Assembly: GCA_020720625.1 (NCBI GenBank)
Contig: DYOH01000023.1
Coordinates: 1-44,143, forward strand
From: Acetofilamentum sp.
GTDB lineage: Bacteria > Bacteroidota > Bacteroidia > Bacteroidales > DYOH01
Direction of reading: 5' to 3'
Length of the DNA: 44,143 bases
Made by a program: the position numbers and the translations under genes. Numbering within the stretch: position 1 is the stretch's first letter; every line of letters begins with the position of its first letter. Under the pieces are notes generated by a model, which had not been told where the DNA came from, made no database searches, and worked only from the letters and a program-made list of their open reading frames with translations. Of the stretch, positions 26,343 through 34,659 are shown one piece after another.

Positions 26343-27674
26343 ATGAAGAACACTGGTATAAAGCACAATAGAAAGCACTTAAGCATTGGATTTTTTGTTA
26401 TGATTCTGTTAATGCCTAATGTTAATCTTTTTGCTCAAGTTTTAACTGGTCAGGAGTATGCTGTAAAACAACAAGTACTAACTATTGTAGACAAATATAG
26501 TAATAGCTGCAATTTTTACGGCAGCCAAGGAGTTATGGATGCAAATACAATCCTTGAGTTTAAACAGCTTTTTGTACAGGAAACCAATGTATTAATTTAC
26601 AACGACATAGAGCCGGAGCAAGTGAGTGGGCAATTTCTCGCCCTTGATAATTATTCAGCTAATCTGCAAATGGGCTATCCAAAAGGTTTATTAGTAAAAA
26701 TAAATGCTGCAAGTGCAGTGCTTAGTCCAGCTTATCCCTTCGGAAAGAGTAAAACTTATATAGTAAACGCTATGTTTGTGAAAAACTTGTTTGGGCTTTA
26801 TAATGGCACAACAATTCACGATTTTTCGGCTACCCTGGTTTTGCAAATTACATTTAGTATGAAAACAGGTACACCATCCGATTTTAAGATATACAACATT
26901 GCCACTCCTGAAACAGCAATAAATATCGTAAATGAGAAACGAAAAGTGGGTATTGATTTTGGCCCCGAAGTGTATATGATAAATTCAGAGTTCTATAATC
27001 CGTTTTTCGAAAACTCCAATGGATGGACCTACAACGGCGAAAACAATCTGGGTTTTGGTATCGAACTGATTATTCCTATTGTGCCTGCATTGAGATTAGG
27101 CACAGGGCTTAGGTTTAGTTCTTTCAGTTCTTTTGCTCAGTTACCCTATACTTCTTCAACATCAAGTAGTTTATTTTCAGATGCAGATGGTGATCAGTAT
27201 TATTCTAATATAATTGCCGAGCTAAATCATCAGAATTACTATAGCACTTTAGAAGTGCCTGCTCAATTGATGTTGGTTCTTTTTCCAAAGAAAAAATTTA
27301 ATCTCTATCTTTCGGGCGGAATTCTCTGGACAAAAACTCGTTCGGCAGAATATCAGTTAAGTGGGTATACTATCACATCGGGCACATATCCCGAGTATAA
27401 CGTTACTCTTGAAAATATTCCCGAATATGGTTTTGAAAGCAGACAATATAACGAAGAATCTTTTGACTGGGATATAAAATCCAGTACAATAATGACTAGC
27501 TACGGTGCCGGAATTATGATTCGTCTGGGCAAATCCATGGCTCTTAAAGCAGGATATTATTATCAGGGCGGCAGTTTGGGCTATGAAGAATCGAGTTATA
27601 TGTATAAGTTCTTTGGGGCGAATGAAGAAATGTGGGCCGAAACTTCTGGCTTTACGTTCTCTTTCCTTTTTTAA
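26343..27674 (+). CDS. outer-membrane barrel protein with unassigned N-terminal domain
   Basis: 443 residues from ATG 26343; an upstream TTG frame is less likely because the signal peptide (about residues 1-32, ending NLFAQ) begins here. Residues about 33-195 are an unrecognised domain, with blocks YNDIEPE, SPAYPFGKSK, NLFGLYNG and FKIYNIATPETA. The same domain makes up most of the protein at 29443-30081. From about 200 to the end, alternating amphipathic strands and a final Phe suggest a PorT-like beta barrel. An outer-membrane location with the N-domain in the periplasm is inferred. It starts 72 bases after the LRR gene. Confidence 0.7.
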   Translation: MKNTGIKHNRKHLSIGFFVMILLMPNVNLFAQVLTGQEYAVKQQVLTIVDKYSNSCNFYGSQGVMDANTILEFKQLFVQETNVLIYNDIEPEQVSGQFLALDNYSANLQMGYPKGLLVKINAASAVLSPAYPFGKSKTYIVNAMFVKNLFGLYNGTTIHDFSATLVLQITFSMKTGTPSDFKIYNIATPETAINIVNEKRKVGIDFGPEVYMINSEFYNPFFENSNGWTYNGENNLGFGIELIIPIVPALRLGTGLRFSSFSSFAQLPYTSSTSSSLFSDADGDQYYSNIIAELNHQNYYSTLEVPAQLMLVLFPKKKFNLYLSGGILWTKTRSAEYQLSGYTITSGTYPEYNVTLENIPEYGFESRQYNEESFDWDIKSSTIMTSYGAGIMIRLGKSMALKAGYYYQGGSLGYEESSYMYKFFGANEEMWAETSGFTFSFLF

Positions 27675-27767
27675 GATTATTTGTTGACGAATTAAAACTT
27701 ATAAAGCAATATTTCGTTTATATATTAATAAAAATTAGAAACTAACGAATCAAAATAGAGAAATATC

Positions 27768-29312
27768 ATGAAGCCAAATTTTAATTTTGTGGGAAAAATC
27801 TTACTCATTTTAATGCTGAGTACGTTTGGATTTAGTGCAGTTGCTCAAAAATTTGACCAACTTGTGAGGACACCCGACGGTAAGTATGGTTTAATTACCA
27901 TTACCGACACTAAAATACATGATAATGTATTTAATCTGGAACTTAAAGTGGTTTGGGTTGATAAAAACCTGAAGCCTGTTAATGAAACAGATGCCATGTT
28001 GGTGTTAAGTCGCGATGGATTAAAAATTTCGCATCCCAACGATGTAGTATGTACCAATCTTGGCATAGGAGCTATTAAATCATTCAACCAATCTCTGAAA
28101 CTGGAATTTGCAGTAAACGAAAACTTTAATTCAGGGGTATTTAATTTTGATTTTGATATTCAATACATTAGCGCTTCTAATCAAATTGCCGGTGCTCAGG
28201 AATTAATGTTTAAACAGCCTGATAAATTGAGTTTTAAGAAGAATGTTCTGCCAGGCGATGTTGTAGTGCTCGACAGAATTCCTCCTACTATTCTCATTAC
28301 ATCAAGTCCTGATTTATCAAGAGGTTTTAAGCCGGTATACGATGTAAATCAGGTTACTCTGGCAGGAAAAATTAATGATGAAAGTAACATTTTTTCTTTT
28401 AAAGTAAACGGCAAGGAATATAGTCTTGCTGCCGATGGTTCATTTACAGTAGTACTAAATCTAATTGAAGGTGAAAATAAAATTGACCTGGAAGCTATAG
28501 ACGAAAGGTCAAACAAAGCAACTCAAACAGTATATATGCGTTATCAACCGCCTGTAATTGTTTCAACTGAGGTTCCACTAGATACCGCCGGCGGATTTAC
28601 TAGCGGAAAATATTTTGCCTTGATTATTGGTGTTAACGACTATCAGGACATCAATATAAATAGCCTCGACAAGCCTGTTCAGGATGCTCAAAAACTTTAC
28701 AATGCACTTACAACATATTATACATTTGATCCCGAAAATGTAAAATTCCTAAAAAATCCTACTTATGAAGAAATTATTGGAGCACTCGACTGGTATTCCG
28801 GAAAACTTACCGCCAGCGATAATCTATTGATTTTTTATGCCGGACACGGTCACTGGGATGAGCAAAGACAACTAGGTTACTGGCTTCCTTCTGATGCCAA
28901 GAAAAGTAGCACAGCTAGCTGGCTTAGAAATTCAACACTTAAAGATTATATTGGAACCATTCAAACACAGCATACGCTGCTTATTGCTGATGCTTGCTTT
29001 AGCGGAGGTATTTTTAAAACCCGTGCAGCATTTGCCGATGCATCAAAGGCTATTAATAAACTTTACGAAATGCCTAGCCGCAAGGCCATGACAAGTGGAA
29101 CACTTACCGAAGTGCCCGACGAAAGTATTTTTCTGAAGCTTTTAGTTAAACGTTTGGAGCAAAACGAAGTGAAATATATATCTTCGGAGGCGTTATTTGC
29201 CAGTTTTCGCGAGGGTGTGCTAAATAATTCACCCACGGTGCCCCAATTTGGTACTGTTCATGGTGCGGGCGACGAAGGTGGTGATTTTATTTTTATACGT
29301 AGAGATAAATAA
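27768..29312 (+). CDS. exported caspase-family (peptidase C14) protein
   Basis: A 514-residue protein. The signal peptide ends near residue 26 (FSAVAQ). Two beta-rich domains follow: about 27-165, and an Ig-like one at about 180-265 (PPTILITSS to ATQTVYMRY). The caspase p20-like domain runs from about 283 (GKYFALIIGVNDYQD), with catalytic His360 in YAGHGH and Cys410 in DACFSGG. Both catalytic residues are intact. It should cleave after basic or acidic residues in the periplasm or outside the cell; specificity is not predictable. It lies between two genes sharing an unassigned domain. Confidence 0.9.
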   Translation: MKPNFNFVGKILLILMLSTFGFSAVAQKFDQLVRTPDGKYGLITITDTKIHDNVFNLELKVVWVDKNLKPVNETDAMLVLSRDGLKISHPNDVVCTNLGIGAIKSFNQSLKLEFAVNENFNSGVFNFDFDIQYISASNQIAGAQELMFKQPDKLSFKKNVLPGDVVVLDRIPPTILITSSPDLSRGFKPVYDVNQVTLAGKINDESNIFSFKVNGKEYSLAADGSFTVVLNLIEGENKIDLEAIDERSNKATQTVYMRYQPPVIVSTEVPLDTAGGFTSGKYFALIIGVNDYQDININSLDKPVQDAQKLYNALTTYYTFDPENVKFLKNPTYEEIIGALDWYSGKLTASDNLLIFYAGHGHWDEQRQLGYWLPSDAKKSSTASWLRNSTLKDYIGTIQTQHTLLIADACFSGGIFKTRAAFADASKAINKLYEMPSRKAMTSGTLTEVPDESIFLKLLVKRLEQNEVKYISSEALFASFREGVLNNSPTVPQFGTVHGAGDEGGDFIFIRRDK

Positions 29313-29338
29313 TTGATTTTTTCTGATTATTATATTTT

Positions 29339-29374
29339 AAAATGTTCGCTTCATGTTTAGCGAACATTTTTTTT
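29339..29374 (+). terminator. intrinsic terminator after the caspase gene
   Basis: A perfect 12-bp stem (29339-29350 with 29359-29370), an 8-nt loop and an uninterrupted T tract of eight or more follow the caspase stop by 27 bases. It separates the caspase gene from the paralogue gene downstream. Confidence 0.82.
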
Positions 29375-29442
29375 CGGGATGTAATTTTGTTTATTATTCA
29401 TCTAAACTTATTTTAATGACTTTTACTTATTTACATTTTACT

Positions 29443-30081
29443 ATGAAAAAGCATTTTTTTGTGTTGGCTTTGCTTGGTTTTTCACCTTTTCTGATATTGG
29501 CGCAAAAGCTTAATGGATATGATGAGGAAATAAAGCAGAAAATTTTGCCCATGATGGAAACTTATTTGGAAATTTTTGCATCATCTCAGCAGATGCAGCA
29601 AACTAATCAGGCAAAAATTGAACAATTTTTAGCCCTCTATAGCATTGAGCAACAAGTTGTGCATTATAATGATATCGAACCTGAGCTTTCCAGCGGCGAG
29701 GTTATTTCCATTAGCAGCTATTTATCTTTACTTTATACCGCATATCCACAAGGAGTATCTATTAAAATGAATCCGCAGAGTGTTATTATCAGTCCGGCCT
29801 ACCGATTAGGAAAGAAAAAAAATTATGTGGTAAATGCGGTGGTGGATAAGCATCTTTTTGGATTATATAAAGGCGAAACTTTACAGGATTTTAGTAGAAC
29901 ATTGGTTTTTCAGTTTTCATTTGATACCAAAAGTGGTTCCCCCGACAACTTTAAAATTTTTCGGATTTCTACTTCTGAAAATGCTTTTGATATTGTAAAT
30001 GAATCAAAAAAACAACAGAGAAAGAAAAAACGCAGATGGGTTTTATTTACTGCCGTAGCTGCTTTTTTTGTGTTTTATTAG
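29443..30081 (+). CDS. membrane-anchored paralogue of the barrel's N-terminal domain
   Basis: 212 residues from ATG 29443 (MKKHFFVLALLGF signal peptide, ending LILAQ); an earlier in-frame ATG at 29353 overlaps the terminator and is unlikely. Residues about 22-190 repeat the unassigned domain of the barrel protein at 26343-27674, with matching blocks HYNDIEPE, SPAYRLGKKK, HLFGLYKG, QDFSRTLVFQFSF and FKIFRISTSENAFDIVNE. A basic stretch (KKQQRKKKRR) and a C-terminal TM helix (WVLFTAVAAFFVFY) follow, in place of the barrel. It appears to be the same domain tethered to a different membrane. Confidence 0.7.
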   Translation: MKKHFFVLALLGFSPFLILAQKLNGYDEEIKQKILPMMETYLEIFASSQQMQQTNQAKIEQFLALYSIEQQVVHYNDIEPELSSGEVISISSYLSLLYTAYPQGVSIKMNPQSVIISPAYRLGKKKNYVVNAVVDKHLFGLYKGETLQDFSRTLVFQFSFDTKSGSPDNFKIFRISTSENAFDIVNESKKQQRKKKRRWVLFTAVAAFFVFY

Positions 30082-30190
30082 CATACTATAAAAGATTTTA
30101 TTCACGAATCGGCTGAGCTTTATGTGCCCATTGGTTTGGAAATTTCAAATGAATTGTTGAAATTCTGGTATCAATTATTATTTTAAAGAT

Positions 30191-31252
30191 ATGAACTTAG
30201 CCGATTTTGGATATGAAAAAATACCCGAAATATACCGTAATGACATTTTTAGCAAAGGTTTAGTGCCGGCAAGGGTAATTGCCGAGCATAAAGAGCGTTA
30301 TGCTGTGCTTACCGAAGATGGCGAATTGGATGCCGAAATTACTGGTAATATGAGATTTACTGCTAATGCTGGTAAAGATTTTCCGGCCGTTGGCGATTGG
30401 GTGGCAATAAGTGTTTTTGAACAAAATGTGGCGCTTAAACATCAAATTTTACCCAGATTTTCTGTTATTGCAAGGCAAGATATTGCTCAGCTTGGTGAAA
30501 TTTCAGCTTATTGCCGCAAATATAGATGTTGCTTTTTTGGTTCAGGCTGTTGACCGTGATTTTAATCTAAATCGTTTGGAAAGGTATCTTACCATTTGCT
30601 ATCAGGGCAAAGTAGAATCCATTATTGTGCTTACCAAAACCGATTTGATAGAGATTCCACTTCTGAATGAAATTGAACTTTCAATAAAAGCAAGGTTAGA
30701 GCATGTGGCAGTTGTAAAAATCAGTAATTTAAATCTCTCCGGAATTGCAGAATTAAGCCGTAGGATAGAAATAGGCAAAACCTATTGTTTGCTCGGTTCT
30801 TCTGGAGTTGGCAAATCTTCTTTAATGAATAATCTTGCCGGTATACCTTTAATGAAAACAGATTCCATTAGCAAAAGTACCACAAAGGAAGGCATATAAC
30901 AAGCCATAGAGAGCTTATTGTGTTGCCCGGCGGCGGCATTTTAATCGACAATCCGGGCATGAGAGAAGTTGGAATTGCAAATTCGGATGGTGGATGGATG
31001 TCGACTTTTGATGCTATTATCCAACTGTCAAAAGACTGCAAATTCGTTGATTGCTCACACACAAACGAAACGGGTTGCGCTGTAGTAAAGGCGGTAGAAA
31101 TTGGCAAACTAGACCCTGATGCCTACAACAATTTCTTAAAAATGGAGAAAGAGAAGGAGCATTTCCAGACTAATTTAGTAGAACGTCGCAAAAAAGACAA
31201 GCAATTTGGCAAGATGCTAAAAAACTACAAAAAGAATAAGGACAAGGAATAG
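30191..31252 (+). pseudogene. rsgA: rsgA, ribosome small-subunit GTPase, two frameshifts
   Basis: The three reading frames together cover a complete circularly permuted GTPase of about 350 residues. The order is: N-terminal OB domain, TKTDL (G4), GSSGVGKSSLMNNLAG (P-loop), DNPGMRE (G3) and a C-terminal zinc knuckle (CKFVDCSHTNETGC). The first shift lies at about 30497-30504, where the frame passes from AQLGE to QLIAANID. The second lies at about 30891-30899, just after SKSTTKEG. RsgA matures the 30S subunit. Either the gene is newly inactivated or these are sequence errors; the residues outside the shifts are well conserved. Confidence 0.82.
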
Positions 31253-31422
31253 TAGCTCGGTTTTGAATAATCATTTTCCGTATGCACAGGCTCTAATATG
31301 TAATTGCTTTGCGAATATGACACTAGAAATTCGCTTTTATTGAAAGCCTTAGCTCAAAATATTTTCGTTTTCGGCTTTTACAGAAATTAAGTGTCTTCCG
31401 AATTTATAAGTGATTGTAATGA
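31253..31422 (+). other. non-coding remnant between rsgA and kinase fragment
   Basis: No conserved frame was found in this stretch. It ends in a TGA at 31420-31422, in frame with the kinase fragment downstream, immediately before kinase-like residues (NILNNDKDRF). It probably holds the degraded sensor half of that gene. Confidence 0.4.
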
Positions 31423-32118
31423 AATATACTCAACAACGATAAAGACCGGTTTATGCAAATTATGGCTCACGATCTTAAAAATCCATTTAATTTGCTCATT
31501 GGATTTTCCGGTATTTTATTGCGTAATTTCCGAAAGTACGACGAAAAGAATTTGGAAGAAAAGCTCCATATTATCTCCGACATTTCATACAAAACCTATA
31601 ATCTGCTTGAAGAACTACTCGTTTGGTCGAAAGCCCAATCCGGCCTTCTTCCTTTTGAACCGGTTGAATTAAACCTAAATGTGGTTTGCCACGATGTAAC
31701 TTCTGGGCTAAATAAGAGTGCCGCCAAAAAGAATATTGGTATTGTATGCAATATACAACTCGATATTCAGGTTATGGCCGATTATAATATGCTTAAAACC
31801 ATTTTACGAAATTTAATTTCAAATGCGATTAAGTTTACACAACAAAATGGCCGAATTGTTATCAGTGTTGAGTATGATAATAGCGAGTGGCTAATATTAA
31901 CGGTTGAAGATAATGGAATTGGAATAGAAGAGCCTAATCTGGAAAAATTATTCAATATCAATCGGAATTATACAACAATCGGAACTGAAGGAGAAAGTGG
32001 CACCGGACTTGGTTTACTGCTATGCAAAGAGTTTGCCGATAAGCACCATGGCCGGATATGGGTCGAAAGTGAATATGGAAAAGGTGCTCGTTTTAGATTT
32101 ACAATGCCAAGAGTATAA
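31423..32118 (+). pseudogene. histidine kinase fragment, sensor region lost
   Basis: Kinase-like coding starts right after an in-frame TGA and reads NDKDRFMQIMAHDLKNP, a typical HisKA dimerisation helix with phospho-accepting His in HDLKNP. A complete HATPase domain follows: N-box LRNLISNAIKFT, VEDNGIGI, and GTGLGL. The first usable ATG is at 31453, after the start of the first helix. PAS/TM sensor regions normally found upstream are missing. A small soluble kinase of 221 residues could still be made, but truncation next to a frameshifted rsgA favours decay. Confidence 0.65.
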
Positions 32119-32132
32119 GCTATTGGTTAATA

Positions 32133-32206
32133 ACCGAAATTGCTGATTTTATAGTAATTATATCGCCTTAATGGAAATGGCATTTACCCAAATCAGCAAT
32201 TTCGGT
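32133..32206. terminator. perfect 17-bp inverted repeat between convergent genes
   Basis: Arms at 32133-32149 and 32190-32206 (ACCGAAATTGCTGATTT and its complement) match perfectly around a 40-nt spacer. It lies between the kinase fragment and the convergent CAP-domain gene. It is probably a bidirectional terminator, though the long loop is unusual and a small mobile repeat is possible. Confidence 0.5.
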
Positions 32207-32223
32207 GCATCAGAAAAATGCAT

Positions 32224-32703
32224 CTACTTACGCAAAAACATCTGTGTAAAATAGTAAGTACCTCCGCTTGAAGCAATACCAATACCGGTAATTGTGTAAT
32301 CGCCCAGCATGTTGGTATTATGGCCGCTACTGTTTTGCCATTGAACTAGTGCTTGTTGCGCTCCACTGGAATTATAGGCTACATTTTCGGCAATAGCACC
32401 CATGGCTATTTTTGCCCAAATTAGATCGGTGCGTTCATCAAAACCTCCATGTCCGAAACTTACGGTACTGTTTGCCATATTTTGGCTGTGTTCTCTGCAC
32501 AATTCCCGCATATATTCATTCATTTCCAATTTCGACAAACCTTTAGAAACCCTATAATCGTTCACCAGACGCCAAACTTCTTCTTCCATTTTTAATAAAT
32601 CTGCTTGCGCAGGAGTTGAAGATGCTTCTTTTGTGCTGATAAATGAACTGCTTATGCCCGTGAATAGAAGCAATAGCAAAAAAATCAGGAGTCGTGTTTT
32701 CAT
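32224..32703 (-). CDS. CAP-domain (SCP/PR-1, YkwD-like) exported protein
   Basis: 159 residues from the ATG at 32703, where a signal peptide begins (MKTRLLIFLLLLLFTGISS); a longer frame to 32739 adds a polar leader. The CAP domain (about 40-157) shows LVNDYRVSKGLSKL, the His in REHSQNMA, FGHGGFDER, IAENVAY and SSGHNTNML, matching the conserved cavity residues of bacterial YkwD proteins. CAP proteins are exported and their biochemical activity in bacteria is mostly unknown. Transcribed separately, convergent with the kinase fragment. Confidence 0.88.
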   Translation of the reverse strand: MKTRLLIFLLLLLFTGISSSFISTKEASSTPAQADLLKMEEEVWRLVNDYRVSKGLSKLEMNEYMRELCREHSQNMANSTVSFGHGGFDERTDLIWAKIAMGAIAENVAYNSSGAQQALVQWQNSSGHNTNMLGDYTITGIGIASSGGTYYFTQMFLRK

Positions 32704-32910
32704 ATATTTATTTTTTAGATGGATATCATTAGCATCCAAATTACAAAAAATATATTTAAGAACACTGCTTTTTTGATGGTTTATTGAGCTTAAAATGCTG
32801 GCGTTTTTCTAAAACTTACCCTAAGCCGTTTTAGTGTTTTTATAAAAACTTGCATAATCCATACTTATTACTTTTATTAATCACATTTTTTACCAATATA
32901 TACCTAAATA

Positions 32911-32941
32911 AAAAAACCCGGCTTAAAAAATCGGGCTTTTT
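32911..32941 (-). terminator. intrinsic terminator for the small-lipoprotein genes
   Basis: On the minus strand a 7-bp stem (AAGCCCG with CGGGTTT) is followed by a T run, 20 bases beyond the stop of the minus-strand lipoprotein gene. Confidence 0.72.
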
Positions 32942-32960
32942 ATTATTCATCTGCGCTCAG

Positions 32961-33323
32961 CTATCTTTTCTCCAGATAAAGCTTCTGTCCGCTATTTAAA
33001 GGTTCAATTACTAAGATATTATCTTCGAAGTAATAGTTGTAATTCATTTCCATGTTTTCAAGTTTCCATAGAATTGTGGAGTCGCTTGCTATTAATTCTC
33101 CTGTAATATCGAAACCTTTTGATGTAGACATTTTTGTACCATCAAAAATATAGTTTGTTCCTATATTTATCTCGTCAAATACGCCCTCTGCCTTAACAAT
33201 TTCCCAAGTGCCTTGTATTCTATCTTTTGGAGCTAAGCTACTATCTACTTTTGAGTGATTATCACAACTCATTGTAATACTAAGGAAAAATGCAATAATT
33301 ATCAAACTTATTGTTCTATTCAT
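32961..33323 (-). CDS. small lipocalin-like lipoprotein
   Basis: 120 residues. A signal sequence ends in a lipobox-like SITMSC, so lipid attachment at Cys20 is likely. The rest begins IQGTWEIVKAEG, the first strand of a lipocalin-like fold seen in many Bacteroidota lipoproteins, and continues as short beta strands. It shares its opening motif with the neighbouring lipoprotein at 33506-33928 (VQGSWELISITG), so the two may be distant paralogues. Ligand unknown. Confidence 0.7.
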   Translation of the reverse strand: MNRTISLIIIAFFLSITMSCDNHSKVDSSLAPKDRIQGTWEIVKAEGVFDEINIGTNYIFDGTKMSTSKGFDITGELIASDSTILWKLENMEMNYNYYFEDNILVIEPLNSGQKLYLEKR

Positions 33324-33505
33324 AAATGGTTAAATATTAGATAAATAATAGTTTAAATTTTATGGCTAGCAGTTTATTTCAAGTCCTGCCTTATATATCA
33401 CATTATCAAATAAAAGCATTATTTTTAATACATAAAGCGTTCTATTGTCTAACGATATGCAGTTCGCTCATAATCCATAAAATTTATCGCAGATTAACAA
33501 TATTA

Positions 33506-33928
33506 CTAATTGTTCAACTTTTTGTAAGTTAATATTTGGTTTATCTCGTTTATTAATTGCAAGTTTCCATCTACCATCGAAATTTTACAGATAACTTCGT
33601 TTAATCCTTGTGGGGTATAGTGCATTTGGCCATTTACAATGAAATAAATGCCCGCTTCTTCGTTAGTGTTTTGTGTTTTTTTCAACACGTCGAGCTCAAA
33701 ATTAAGCACTGTACCTTTTAGCATTTCGAAATTGGATCCATCTCCGGTAATGCTTATAAGTTCCCAACTGCCCTGAACTTGATCTTGTCCTATGGCAGGT
33801 GCGTTGGCAGCTATTTCGGTTGAATTTTCTGTAGTTGTTTCTGCAGTTGAGGTTTCGGTGTTATTGTTGCAAGAAACGGTCATCAAGGCAGCAGTTGCAA
33901 TTGCCATCATTAAAATTTTTGTTTTCAT
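33506..33928 (-). CDS. small lipocalin-like lipoprotein, second copy
   Basis: 140 residues. Signal peptide with lipobox LMTVSC (Cys20), then a Thr/Glu/Ser-rich linker (about 22-45), then a beta-rich domain starting VQGSWELISITGDG. The domain likely resembles a lipocalin-like fold. Its gene lies 27 bases downstream of the next exported-protein gene on the same strand, suggesting one transcript. No function can be given. Confidence 0.7.
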   Translation of the reverse strand: MKTKILMMAIATAALMTVSCNNNTETSTAETTTENSTEIAANAPAIGQDQVQGSWELISITGDGSNFEMLKGTVLNFELDVLKKTQNTNEEAGIYFIVNGQMHYTPQGLNEVICKISMVDGNLQLINEINQILTYKKLNN

Positions 33929-33955
33929 TCGTCTATGTTTATAAAAATTAATAAT

Positions 33956-34432
33956 TTACTCTTTAGTACTCTCTAAAATTTGCATTAGCTTCTCAGCCTC
34001 CGGTAACGTAAGCGATTGATAAAAAACACTAAATGTGTATGCCCCATTGCTTAAAGCTTTGTGATAAAGAATGTGATATTCCTCGTTATTGTTTTCGTTG
34101 GTGTAAATAAGCAAACTGTTTTCGCGTTCATCTGCTATTTTAGTAAGCGAATCGGTAAGCCAACCGATTTTTGCTTCTTCTTTATCAAAATCGCTTGTTT
34201 TTTGGATGGAAACATAAATATAGCGTTCTTCCAATTTAATTATTATCTGAAGAAAAGTCTCAAATGTTGGCTCTTTTTGCTCTTCTGTATAGGAAACTTC
34301 AGAAAAATGATATTCCGAACCTTGTGGCAAGTCTATGATAAACTGATAGCCCAAACTGTCTATTTTTGTTGGGGTTTGCGAAAATGCATTCATGTATGTA
34401 GATAATATTAAGATTAATAAATATTTCTTCAT
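33956..34432 (-). CDS. small exported protein, unrecognised family
   Basis: 158 residues with a signal peptide ending near residue 19 (MNAFSQ). The mature part is mixed alpha/beta, ending in a helix (LPEAEKLMQILEST), and looks like a small periplasmic protein of the PsbP/DUF1795 kind, though I cannot assign a family. It is first in an apparent run of minus-strand genes for small exported proteins. Confidence 0.6.
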   Translation of the reverse strand: MKKYLLILILSTYMNAFSQTPTKIDSLGYQFIIDLPQGSEYHFSEVSYTEEQKEPTFETFLQIIIKLEERYIYVSIQKTSDFDKEEAKIGWLTDSLTKIADERENSLLIYTNENNNEEYHILYHKALSNGAYTFSVFYQSLTLPEAEKLMQILESTKE

Positions 34433-34659
34433 TATATATAGATATTAATTAAGCGTTGAATAATAAAAATAATTTTTTCATAGCACATTGATATAAAATT
34501 TTGAAGCAAATATGTAGGTTTGGATTGTAAAAAATCAAGTCGGGTTTGTCAAAATTTATTCTTTTCTATATTTTAGAACTATTTATATTAATATAATTAG
34601 ATGTATATGAAAGGGTTAATATTTGTGCAATTTTTAATGAAAAAATTGAGCAATCAACG

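Noticed and set aside
30082-30180. Frame continuing for 32 codons after the TAG of the membrane-anchored paralogue, with protein-like sequence
   Set aside because: Too short to separate from chance, has no start codon, and the homologous protein has no matching extension.
34061-34405. Plus-strand hydrophobic frame of 114 residues opposite the small exported protein
   Set aside because: Antisense to a gene with a clear signal peptide; the Phe/Ile-rich composition arises from reading Glu/Lys codons backwards.
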